In this document: positions 51,986-61,368 of the stretch, piece after piece
How positions within the stretch are numbered: position 1 is the first letter of the stretch
Layout: each line of letters starts with the position of its first letter
Source of the DNA: Drosophila miranda
Lineage: Eukaryota > Arthropoda > Insecta > Diptera > Drosophilidae
Reading direction: 5' to 3'
NCBI RefSeq assembly: GCF_003369915.1
Contig: NC_046675.1
Span: forward strand, 11,780,001-11,844,000
Length of the DNA stretch: 64,000 nt
The notes under the pieces: model-generated
The model's input: the letters and a program-made list of their open reading frames with translations, nothing else
Told to the model about the DNA's origin: nothing
The model's database searches: none
Position numbers and translations under genes: made by a program

Positions 51986-52186
51986 CTCTATGGAGTGGCA
52001 AGCAAGGAGGCTGAGTCGTAGACCTGTGCCACAGATGCTGGCCCTATTGCAGGTGGTCCTAGATACTCGGTAGTTCAGCACGCGATACTTTTCAGAGTAT
52101 TCGAAGATTATGCTCATCACATTGTCAAGCCACTTGCTGCTGCTGCTGGGCTTCTCCTTGGACTTCACATGGCAGCCAGATTTCAT
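51902..52186 (-). CDS. Small unassigned ORF, 94 codons
   Basis: The minus-strand frame starts at ATG 52184-52186 in an ACC-ATG context, with an in-frame TGA shortly upstream. It runs 94 codons to a TAA at 51902-51904. Residues 1 to about 65 (MKSGCHVKSKEK, four serines, KWLDNVMSIIFEYSEKYRVL, several cysteines) have coding-like G/C-rich third positions. The last 30 codons are AT-rich and look like UTR. There is no signal peptide or known domain that I recognise. It sits between the foxo 3' end and the attacin 3' end. It may be a small gene, the remnant of a larger one, or chance. Confidence 0.3.
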   Translation of the reverse strand: MKSGCHVKSKEKPSSSSKWLDNVMSIIFEYSEKYRVLNYRVSRTTCNRASICGTGLRLSLLACHSIEESLNVDLFLFLKLNHRFIHLHSVLHLF

Positions 52187-52266
52187 GGTCACAAAAATGC
52201 CATTTCATGGCCACTCCCATTATATGTACGCATATGGAATTGGATTCTCGGTAGCAATCTTTAAAG

Positions 52267-52272
52267 TTTATT
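52267..52272 (-). terminator. Poly(A) signal of the attacin gene
   Basis: AATAAA on the minus strand, about 47 nt downstream of the attacin stop codon. This position suits cleavage around 52245-52255. Confidence 0.75.
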
Positions 52273-52318
52273 CTTTCAATAAATAAAATCAACTATTTGT
52301 ATCATTTAAAAGCGAGAT

Positions 52319-53088
52319 TTATCCACCGAAATGATGGGTAAGACCCAGACCAGCGCCAAAGTCTGTCTTTTGATTGGAGAATGGGCCACTCATCCACTTG
52401 TTGGCCGATCCGGTCAGATCTATGTGCGTGTTGCGATCGGCAGAGGACCAGAGATTGGCACGAGCCTCGGCGCCCAGCTGACGACCGATGCCGGGGAAGT
52501 TGCTGTGCGTCACACTGGCTCCATGACCCCTGACGTGGGAGTAGTCCAAGGCGGCGCCATTGCGTTGGAACTCGAAGCCGTTGGCCAGCTTGTTCTGCGA
52601 AGCGAAAGCCTTGGCATCGAGGTTGTGTACGCCGTCGTTGAAGAGATTGGCATGGATCTCCTGCTGGAAGGCGTCCTTCACGCCGGGAGTGTTTGTCCTG
52701 GTCACAGAGGCACCATGGCCATGGCTGTGGGAAACGAGAGAAGCCTCGTTAGATACTTGTCTATGAGATGTCCATGTCTCTAGTGATCCACTTACATGTT
52801 GTAGGCCGCAGTTCCGCCAGTGGTGACTGGACCCGATTGGGTGTTGCCGGCCGCAAAGGCCTGAACCACCGCATTGTGATCGGGAGTGCCAATTGCCTTG
52901 GTCAGATCCATCCGGGCATCGGCGCCGCCAGCCGGGTTGGAGGCCAATGAGCCGCCCAGAACCTGACGACGGAAGCGATAACGAGGTGGTTGTGTCGGTG
53001 GTGGGTGGTAGGGCACCGTTTGGGCCAGTGCTTCGGCTATGGCTCCCAGGGCAACAAGTGCCACAATTATAATGCTTCCTTTCTGCAT
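52319..53088 (-). CDS. Attacin-family antimicrobial peptide precursor
   Basis: Secreted, glycine-rich humoral immune effector active mainly against Gram-negative bacteria and normally induced by Imd/Relish. Exon 1 is 53088-52796 and exon 2 is 52724-52319. The 71-nt intron (donor AT|GTAAGT, acceptor CCCACAG) falls between AYN and GHGAS, as I recall for D. melanogaster AttA/AttB. The 232-aa product has a signal peptide (about 1-22) and a proline-rich propeptide (about 24-37, VPYHPPPTQPPRY). A furin-type RFRR site lies at 38-41, followed by the mature attacin domain starting QVLGGS and two glycine-rich G domains ending in THHFGG. The signal peptide resembles AttA/B, while the proline-rich propeptide resembles the AttC MPAC region. 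In D. melanogaster, secreted attacins lie on 2R and AttD (3R) lacks a signal peptide, so a secreted attacin beside foxo looks relocated or lineage-specific. Confidence 0.95.
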
Positions 53089-53133
53089 ATTGTTTTTGGT
53101 TTGTGTTGTGTTGGCTTTTGGGACGAACGAACG

Positions 53134-53280
53134 CTGACTGATACCTGATTGTGGCTCACCTTTCGCTTTTATAGCAAACGATCTTCCCTACGCGAATACG
53201 AACGAGGGGGATCACCTCGTCAACGCGTTCCTTCTTCGATCTTACATCTGATCTGCCTTATCAGCTAGAAAATCCCCGCT
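53134..53280 (-). promoter_or_regulatory. Immune-type promoter of the attacin gene
   Basis: Minus strand. TATAAAAG is at 53173-53166, and a TATCAGTC initiator has its A at 53139, about 34 nt further on. Upstream, GATAA (53262-53258) lies next to a kappaB-type site, GGGGATTTTC (53277-53268), which fits the Relish/Dif consensus GGGRNWYYYY. A paired GATA and kappaB site close to a TATA box is the classic layout of fly antimicrobial peptide promoters and predicts infection-inducible, fat-body expression. Confidence 0.8.
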
Positions 53281-54880
53281 CAGCACTCTTTGGGTGGTTT
53301 AATTTTGTTCCCCTCCATTAAGCCACAAAACAAAGTGCAACAAGTAAAGCACTGTCATGAAAGGAGGCTAGCTGATAATACTAGCATTCCGCACTAGTCG
53401 AGATTGAAGCTAAAGAGAAGTAAAATCCCTTTTGAAAGCATTGTGGTAAAGTAGTTAGAGGCTTGTTGGAAGCAATAAAATTCGGCAGATGTTCATTTAA
53501 AATTTCTGTAAACAGTACTAGTTCATAGCAGCCAGCTATAATAGTTTCGTTCTCATCTATCTTTCATAGCAGCAAGCTTCGATAGTTTCATAGCAGTCAA
53601 GTGTACTGTGGTGCCACCTATGAGTGACATACTATTTCATGTAGCCCTCTGGTGTCTTGTTTAAAGCCTGCACTACAAATTCCGCAACATCTGCTTCGCA
53701 ACATATATGAAATCACCAAATTAGCAACACTGTTCTGCAGCAACCATTTTCATCGAAAAGTTGGCGCGATATTCAAATGTGTATTGCCTGTATTTCATTT
53801 TCTACCTGTAGAGAATATCGGAGATTTTGTATGCTGATTTTGTAGATCTGATTAATGTCGTTCCAACACATGGCTGCGCACCATAAGATTTCTTGCTCGC
53901 GTCGTGGGAATTTTAGTGTGTAGTTCTAACCAAACTGAACAATAAATTCTTATCTTTGTTTTCTTTTATGGTTTTTGTGTAAAAAGTAGTCAAGGAGGAA
54001 AGTTTTGATTTTACGAACTATTTTTGTTTAACGATTTTCGAAAGTTAATAAAAAAAAACCTCCCACGTGTGAAAGTCTGTCTTATAGTAATTTGATTAAT
54101 TTTACGTTTTAAATTATTTTTCCGAAAAAATCAATAAAGAAAAACATTTAGAATATGGCACAATACATGCAAATATGCAGAAAATCAGTTCGAGTTTTTT
54201 AACGTCAATGGGGAATCATCTAAAATTGTGTTGCACTTAGAAATGTTGGAATAGCTTTGTAAGTTAACAGCATTTATAGCTATAAACTAAAAAACGTTTA
54301 ACTGAAAAACAAAGTCATAATTGGTATACAAACGTATGTACATTTATTCTTCAGTGATATTCTCAAAGTTAGGGTTCACTCATCTCAGGTAAGTGCGCTC
54401 CAAATCGGAATTGAAGTCAACCCATCCCCTCTGCCACACCCATTCGGGGATCAACTATAGGATGAACATACATACATATGTAAGTGTGTAAATATTTGCT
54501 CGTACACTTCCGAGTACACTTCCCCATTCTGTCTTCCTCACTTCCATCTCCAGCTGATTCCGTATGCGAAGCACTACGTCAACAAATACTTACAACGCAG
54601 TACAAAATTTTGTAAATCAGCACCGTTTTGCTCTCAGTTTCGGTTTCCGCTGCAGTTGCACTTTCAGCTGATTGAACGTTGACCGCACTCACACACACGA
54701 ATATGTATGCTGGTGCTTTTCACGTGAGGAGTGCCACAAAAGGCCGGAAACTTTCAATTCTCTTGCACTCGAATAGGAAATTTGTGTTTAAAGTTTGGTG
54801 AAGCAAGAGTGAGACAAACCGGCTGAGGCAGAGACCGAGACCGAGTCCGAGCCGTCTTCGAACCATCCATTGGGATACAA
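53281..54880. other. Intergenic region between attacin and Npc2b promoters
   Basis: This is AT-rich DNA with no coding frame. A GTAAACA forkhead core is at 53508-53514, about 370 bp upstream of the attacin start site. Repeated CATAGCAG(C/T)-type words (GTTCATAGCAGCCAGC, TTCATAGCAGCAAGC, TTCATAGCAGTCAAG) occur at 53521-53600. From about 54600 the base composition rises towards the next promoter. Confidence 0.5.
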
Positions 54881-54895
54881 CTTTCGGTTTTTGTC

Positions 54896-55002
54896 AGTTG
54901 CATTTCAAGCCTCGATCGCTGCAGTCACCGGATCGCTTGACCCGAAATCAGACCGTTAACAAGCCGAAACCGTAACAAACGCCTGCCATTCCCTTCACAC
55001 CT
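54896..55002 (+). promoter_or_regulatory. Inr+DPE promoter and candidate 5' UTR exon
   Basis: A GTCAGTTG initiator (A+1 at 54896) is followed at exactly +28 to +32 by AGTCA (54923-54927), a full match to the downstream promoter element RGWYV. No TATA box is near. The putative transcript runs to CACCT|GTAAGT (donor 55003-55008), a perfect donor hexamer, so it looks like a short leader exon. The only plus-strand gene nearby is Npc2b at 56494, making this a likely alternative first exon for it. A separate unrecognised transcript is also possible. Confidence 0.5.
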
Positions 55003-55008
55003 GTAAGT

Positions 55009-55880
55009 TGATCCCAAGTTCCATAGTCACGTTTCCGTAATGTGCTCGGTTGTGTTCTCAGTTTCGTTTGTGGTCTACTTTCTAAATGAAAAATGCTAAT
55101 GGGCGCTGGAGTGATGATCGTCTCGAAAGTGGGCACGTCATGAGCTCGTCAACTTCCTGACTGACAAACGACTACATACACAAAGAAAAACAGAGAACGC
55201 GGTGCTAATTCTTAATCAGCTCAACTAAATTGAAACGCTTTTCGCACAAGTCAGAGGCGCAAGTCGGGTGCGGTGCCGCATAACCAATGAGATGACATTT
55301 TGGAACAGCGATCGATGAGCAGGGCGGTATTAGTTACCATCCCATTTTCAGATTGTTTATGGGTAATGATTTGCTTATGATATAATCTGCTATTGACTTG
55401 TCAATGCAATTTGCATTTTAAGTATCGAATGTGTCTAAGCCAAACAGAAATGATTGGCAACATTACGAGCTTCTGGTTGGCTCTTGAGACTTTATGGGTA
55501 CTCACGCAACGGGTATTAGCCTGTCTGTGAACATCGCACCTTTGTTGGCCTTAGGTCGTTTCTGTGTACACATGTGCTTTAAGATAGGGTTTCCATTTAC
55601 AGACTTGGATATCGATCAGTGGCTTTCTAAACTCGTTTGCCATCCAACTCGTTTGTTTTCACTTTTCATTGGGAAAACCTTTACGCGCCCGAAAAATTGG
55701 TTACTGCCTGCGATTCTCGATATAATCAGATGCTTGGCATGCCAGGCAGGCCAAGAAAATGGCCTCTCAATTAAGCTTGTGAGTCAGAGACAAAGCCATA
55801 GGCAAAATCAGAGACAGAGCTAGAGACAGAGACACACACAAGCAGAGACAGAGAGTCAGTCAGTCGGTCTGAGGTGATCT
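55009..55880. other. Non-coding stretch between two candidate Npc2b promoters
   Basis: There is no convincing coding sequence; a 109-codon frame here ends in low-complexity CAGAGACAGAGA-type repeats (55787-55860). I see nothing else identifiable. If the upstream promoter feeds Npc2b, this is intronic. Confidence 0.4.
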
Positions 55881-55883
55881 TTC

Positions 55884-56024
55884 TATATATACAGCACATG
55901 CGATGCGGCTCAGGTTTAAGTTGCCGATCAGTCAGTCGTCAGTCGCACTGGAAGTACAAGCTCCGTGGCTCCGTGTAAAAAGTCAACCAACAACTCAAAT
56001 TGACGACAATTGCTGTGGAAATTG
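55884..56024 (+). promoter_or_regulatory. Npc2b: TATA promoter and 5' UTR exon of Npc2b
   Basis: TATATATA at 55884-55891 is followed by a GCTCAGG initiator-like site (A at 55912, +28) and a further TCAGTCAGTC cluster at 55928-55945. The leader would end at GAAATTG|GTAAAT (donor 56025-56030). A suitable acceptor lies just before the Npc2b start (TTTACAATTAG, ending at 56455, or CCACAG, ending at 56461). This gives a short 5' UTR intron of about 430 bp. Confidence 0.5.
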
Positions 56025-56493
56025 GTAAATTATTCAATTAGCGGGAGACAGAAGATAAATAGAGATGGATGGTGGAAAGTGGGATTGACTCGAATCAGGA
56101 AGAAAGTGAACTGAACAATAAATAAATAATAGTAACTATCTCACAAGAATGTCCCATTGGAGTGCCAAGCAGTCTGTTGAAGCATCTGTCAGACCGCCCA
56201 TTCGCCTTGTGTTGTCCGAGATGTAATTGCCTGAATTTTAAGACTTTGATTTTGCAGTTTCTTTGCATGTTTTTCGTGTGTGGCGCTTTTTTAAGTCAAG
56301 GTTGATCTTTCGAGACGAGTGCAACCGGTTTTGGCCTCGACTCGAGCTTGATAACAAGCCAAAGCTCTCGAGGCCTGGCCACAGCCCATAGCCCGACTAG
56401 TTGACCAGCAATTAGCGACCTGTCGTTAAATCTATATCACTTCTCTTTACAATTAGCCACAGGTAATAGTACTCGTACAATAACAGCAGCAAA

Positions 56494-57038
56494 ATGAAGC
56501 TCAACTCTGGTCTGTTTTTGATCTGTGCCGCCCTGCTCGGATGCTCGACAGCCACTGAGGTCAGGCCCTGCCCGAAATGTGAGTCTACCCCGAGAGTAAA
56601 CTTTGGAATATATGTAGATACTAAATCTCTTCTCATACTACAGCCAAGTCGAAGGCCCTGAGCTCCAGTGATGTGTCCATCTCCAATTGTCCCAAGAACA
56701 GGTGCATACTGAAGCGCAACACGGAGGCCAGCATCATGATGAAGATCCGGCCGGAGCGCGACTTCCAAGAGCTCAACTCGGACATTCAGGGCATCATTTT
56801 GGACGTGCCACTGCCCTTCCCCGGCTACTACGGCACCAGTGCCTGTCCGCACATCTACGATGAGGCTGGCGAGAAGCAGGTGGGCTGCCCGCTGAAGGCC
56901 GGCCAGACGTACACCTACAAGAACAGCTTCAAGATCCTGCCCCTTTACCCCACCGTCAGCCTGGAGATCCACTGGGGATTGGGCGACAAGGAGGGCGATG
57001 CGGCCTGCTTCCAGATACCCGCCAAGATCAAAGCCTAG
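56494..57038 (+). CDS. Npc2b: NPC2/ML-domain secreted lipid-binding protein
   Basis: A small secreted protein that binds sterols or other lipids in a beta-sandwich pocket. Fly Npc2 members act in sterol homeostasis, and some bind bacterial cell-wall lipids in immunity. Exons are 56494-56578 and 56644-57038, with a 65-nt intron (AAAT|GTGAGT ... CTACAG). The 159-aa product has a signal peptide (about 1-20) followed by the ML domain. Six cysteines are at 26, 44, 49, 96, 110 and 150, spaced as in NPC2 for three disulphides. The signature segments are VPLPFPGYYG, SACPHIYD and LYPTVSLEIHWGLGD. The length and sequence agree with D. melanogaster Npc2b as I remember it, which is a neighbour of foxo. 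The two promoters upstream suggest alternative leaders. Confidence 0.9.
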
Positions 57039-57306
57039 GCCAAAGAGATTGCGATGTTAGCTTTTATTAAGGTTGAATCTCTTAAAATCGTATCTGCATA
57101 TCATAGTTAGGGATTAAGTACGGTTAAGTGAATGTGAATGAAAGCAAAGTTCTTGATATCGTTTCCAATATTGCGGCATCCAGCCAGTGACGCAATACTG
57201 AGCCTGCAGAAGACCCCTGATCCGTTCGATCAGTTGTGAGCTGTGTCTGATAATTCTACACATACATATACATATGTACTATAATTTTAATAGTAATAAT
57301 AATAAT

Positions 57307-57312
57307 AATAAA
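57307..57312 (+). terminator. Npc2b: Poly(A) signal of Npc2b
   Basis: AATAAA at the end of an AAT-repeat, about 270 nt after the Npc2b stop. Confidence 0.6.
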
Positions 57313-57416
57313 AACCAACAACAAATTTCATTTACATTTTGAATGCTATAAAGTGGAACACTCCCCCAATTAACCTGATCTGCTCTCTACCGATGGGATC
57401 TTTTAATTATTTGCAA

Positions 57417-57422
57417 TTTATT
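57417..57422 (-). terminator. CCHa1: Poly(A) signal of CCHa1
   Basis: AATAAA on the minus strand about 136 nt after the CCHa1 stop. With the Npc2b signal about 105 bp away, the two genes converge tightly. Confidence 0.6.
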
Positions 57423-57557
57423 CTTAATTGAGGCCCAACATGCAATGATGGTGGTGTAATAAATATCTTTTCATTTATCTTTTTTCTATGTTTGCTTAGT
57501 CGTTTTTCCGCATAGTTTTGACAATTAAATGAAGTATACGCCTGGGGGGTTCAATGT

Positions 57558-60500
57558 TCACTTCTTGAGTTCATAGAGTTCGCTGAGAGTCTGTTGCTGC
57601 TGCTCGGCCTCGGCCTCTCCCTCAGCCTCAGCCTCGACCTGGGCTTGGGCTTGGGCCTGGGCCATGATGAGAGCCTCCTGCAACTTGCGCCAACTATCGG
57701 CGGCAGCATCGTACTGTCCGCCGCCCCTGCCACCGGCCCCCAGTCGTGACTGCTGCTGTTGCTGCTGCTGCTGCCGCAGTTGATAGCGATGCTGTTGCCT
57801 CATCAGTTGCGCCCACTTCAGATCGTTGGCCTCATGGTTGCGATTGTTCCTATTCCGTTCCTCGGGGTCACCACTTTGTGCAGACAAGGCAGGAGCTCTC
57901 GGGGGCATGTTGTTCAGGCTGCTGATGTTGTTGGTGTTGTTGGTGTCGTCATCGGTGTCTTCACGAATGTTTTGGTTGTTGTTCTGGTTGTTGTTATAGA
58001 GCTGCTCTGCCAGAGTTTCCACCGCAAGAGGATTGCCGCCAGCCTGGGGAAACAGAACGAGTAAAGAAACACACTTATCATGAGCTGCATGCCATCTTAC
58101 CTTGGCTGCAACTGCTGCCTTACCACCGGAACGCTTGCCGTGAGCTGAGAAAAAGCCACAAAGTGTGAACTGAAAAATCGATGGACTACTCCGTGAAACA
58201 CTTACCTCCCCAACAGGAATGTCCGTATTCCAAGCAGGAACCTGAAAGTATGAAACATATTTTCCTATTTAGAATAAATCATCATCTTCTTTGGATCCAC
58301 CACATCCACAGCAGCCGCATTGACGGGCCAAGACTGTGTGTGCGCATAAATTTATGGGTAAATGAGCCGCAGCTCAGTTCCCTGTTGCGCCTAGGCAAAG
58401 GTTTTTCTTTAAAACGGAAAAGGAAAAGTTAAAGGTAAGCCAGTGAAAGCCACAGGCCACAGTGGATGCTGCAGTTGTTTATTGTGTGCTTGGCTACTAA
58501 TGTCGCGACCCATGATAAATGCGATCATTACGGCACGGCACTCATATGCTAGAGTCAGAGCGGGTTGAGTAATGCACTCAGGCGGATGCCTCCCATTTGG
58601 TGGAAGGTGTTAGGTGTGGGAGTAGTCATGCCTCATCATCATCCTACCTGTGGCGCTGTAGCTCTTATACAACGTGTCCTTGATGCGAAAACTCTTGCTG
58701 TTGCATTGTGTGGCCCGAAAAGTGTTGAAGAGCCAAGAACTAATCACACAAATGGACGGCAACGCATCAGAAGGCGTCAGCAATGAAGGGCTCAGCTGGG
58801 ACATGGACGGACACGTGGATACGGATGTGAATACGCTTTTGCGCAACTGTCGCTCCGGTGAAAGTGTGTGAATGGAAGCAGCATGGAATAGGAGATCTCT
58901 GGGTTACACAAAGGCAACAGCAGCAGCAGCAACAAGTTCCATGACGCAGATGGCTAACAATTGGCCTGGATATAAGCGTTGGGGATGTCGTCGGATAGGG
59001 GATGGGGTGTGAGGAATGTGAGGGCTGTTTGCATAAGCCAAGATAAATATAAATGTCAGACCAGACGATTCTATCATGACTCCTCCCTCGGCTGTTGCTA
59101 CCCTGGCTATATATCAAACATGTAATCATTTGTCAATTACTTAAACCGTGGATTAATTGTTGCCGGGCCCTCACAGATACACTAAAACAAACAACCAGCG
59201 TACAGACACACACACACACACACACTTGTTGACAGGCATAGAGGCCATCAGAGATAGCGGGCTTTCTCTCGATGCCTTTTGGGGCGCCGCATCGAAGGGC
59301 TGTCATTAAACGAAGGCTCCGTTTAACAGCCGCCCACTTCTGTCACCCACCATCGAACATCCTTCCTCCCTGTAAGGCTTCCACCATCACCTAATTACCG
59401 TGACCCTCACTTTTAATGGCCATATCCTTGATCTTGGTCAACTCGGAAACCGCGTTGGCGTCTCCACTTCGGGGTAATGGCATTTTTTAATAACCTTACC
59501 TCAAAACAGTTTGCCTGAACTCACTTTTAATGGTTTTTTCTGGCCAAGTACCTAAGTGAAGTGTAGCTATATATGACGTAAAACATCTGATTCTATTTAA
59601 TTGGTTTGGGGATTCACCAGAATAAGGTACTCGGAGAATGGTTGATCATTTATGGCAGAAGCATTTAATTTTGAATATCATTCTGGCTGGTTTTGCTTAT
59701 TTATATGTCTATTAGCTGGGAGTACTGGTCAGATCAGGTCAATCAGATTTGAATACAAAATCTGATTGCTTTATGGGTATTTTTTTGATAGTCAGAAGCG
59801 TCGCCAAATCTCAAAACCGATTCGGGCTAGAATCATAAAAAATTCGTACACATCCGTGTACGATGTTTGATTTCGCTGGCTCTTAAAATTATACATAGAA
59901 CCCCCTTCTCTTCAAGGAATCCCTTGCGAGCGAATATATCTCTTACATCAAATCACTTTGATGAGATCATCCAGTGCCTATTAATGTTATGATTGCCATA
60001 TAGTCGTGTGGGCTTATTATTTCAATACTAGTGAGATATACCTATCATTATTAATCATTAGATTTATGAGAGTGGGTTCATAAATTTCATTATTGCAACC
60101 AGATACCCTAAAGACCTTCTGATGAGTGACTTTCGATCCCTAACAACTCCAATTGATCTCCTCTATGATGTATTTGATGCGTATTTCAAGCTGAACCTAA
60201 CCCAATCTACAATCTGCATTCATATCATCCACCTTCATCCACTGAAACACCCAACTCTTTGATCTCTTGTCTATTCCCAATCTCTGACCACACCCACTGC
60301 CACCACCAGCAGAAGGGAATGGATGTGGACTGCCTGCCATCCACAACTGCAATGCCTGCAGGCGGCACAGCTTGGCGGGTTCACACGTTCGCTTTGGGTT
60401 TTTTCCCGCTGAATTTCCCGCTGTCTCTTAGTCCATCGTTCTCCGTTTCCACCGTGGCTGTGCCGCTTACCATTGTCGGTTGTCGGTTGCCGGTTGTTAT

Positions 60501-61156
60501 TTGGCACGCAGTGTGGATTAATTTACGACAGCAATTGAAAGCGTCGACGCATTTGGAGGGTAAAAGTGGTAAACCCAGCCCCCTCCGACCGTGATCTCTG
60601 CTCCATGCTTCTCCATGTTCTGTCCTGCCTTCGCGGTGACTAAGGAATTTGTATAGAAAACCCAAAAGGGAAGCCGCTGAATCAACGGGCAAACAAAGGC
60701 GTATCAACAGGAAAATGTGCATAAAACTGAAGCTGATAAGACGGATTAGAGGCAATGGGAGGACATGGGGGAGTGCAGGATTATGGGATGGCAAACCAGA
60801 ATATCGGAGTATAGGTAATACGGGTTAATCAGTTGGTAGTTTGGTATTTTTATGGCCCAGATAAGCCAGAAAATTCCAAGAAACACTTATGATCATGACG
60901 CAGCAGCAACTGACTAAAACGGAAATAAGAATTTCACCATTTTCAAGGGCCCAAAAGTATGCTTCAAAAATAACACTTTATTTTAAACAGATTTCCAACC
61001 ATTTTAAATGAAATTTAAACCAAATCTTTTATGATTTGTGTGTGTTAAGAATATATTAATATTTATTCTGGAATTTTCTGAAATTATTTTACCTGACACC
61101 AGGGCAAAGAGTGCCACAAATACCAACAAAGTCCAACTGCACTTCATGTACCACAT
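57558..61156 (-). CDS. CCHa1: CCHamide-1 neuropeptide precursor
   Basis: Precursor of the amidated peptide hormone CCHamide-1, made in gut endocrine cells and brain and acting on the receptor CCHa1-R. Minus-strand coding exons are 61156-61093, 58241-58206, 58144-58101 and 58043-57558, with consensus GT..AG introns. Together they give 630 nt, or 209 aa (about 182 in D. melanogaster). Exon 1 encodes the signal peptide MWYMKCSWTLLVFVALFALVS. The mature peptide SCLEYGHSCWGAH (residues 23-35, Cys24-Cys31) follows directly and is identical to the D. melanogaster hormone. It is followed by Gly36-Lys37-Arg38, the amidation and dibasic cleavage signal. The peptide is split over two micro-exons (36 and 44 nt), too short to stand out as ORFs. 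The spacer is rich in Asn and Gln and keeps the conserved KWAQLMRQ and QYDAAADSWRKLQ blocks. An AQAQ/EAEA low-complexity stretch near the C-terminus accounts for much of the extra length. Confidence 0.95.
58242..61092 (-). other. CCHa1: CCHa1 intron 1, 2.85 kb
   Basis: It separates the signal-peptide exon from the hormone exon (donor CAG|GTAAAA, acceptor ATACTTTCAG). There are no convincing genes inside. A CA run is at 59207-59225. The rest is AT-rich unique DNA that may contain cell-type enhancers. Confidence 0.85.
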
Positions 61157-61333
61157 TTTCAAGCAATTTAATTACTAAAATCTGCACTTAAAATTGTTTT
61201 AATTTTTTTACAATTTTGTAATGTCTTTTCCAATTTGGTATGTTTTCAAAAACTTTGAGAATTTTGGTTAAACTGTTGCTAAACTTTCTGCAATTTTCAC
61301 CTCCGAACTTGTTGATGCCAACACTTTTCGAAT

Positions 61334-61368
61334 TGCCAACAAAATGCGGTCGACCAACGGCTTTTATA
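61334..61368 (-). promoter_or_regulatory. CCHa1: TATA-box promoter of CCHa1
   Basis: TATAAAAG on the minus strand at 61368-61361, about 205 nt before the CCHa1 start codon. Transcription would begin around 61334-61345, leaving a 5' UTR of about 180-190 nt. A perfect CRE palindrome, TGACGTCA, lies further upstream at 61702-61709. Confidence 0.65.

Noticed and set aside
52331..52783. 150-codon plus-strand frame opposite the attacin
   Set aside because: An antisense shadow of attacin exon 2, which has clear homology on the minus strand.
56412..56972. 186-codon minus-strand frame opposite Npc2b
   Set aside because: An antisense shadow of the Npc2b exon, with no signal or domain.
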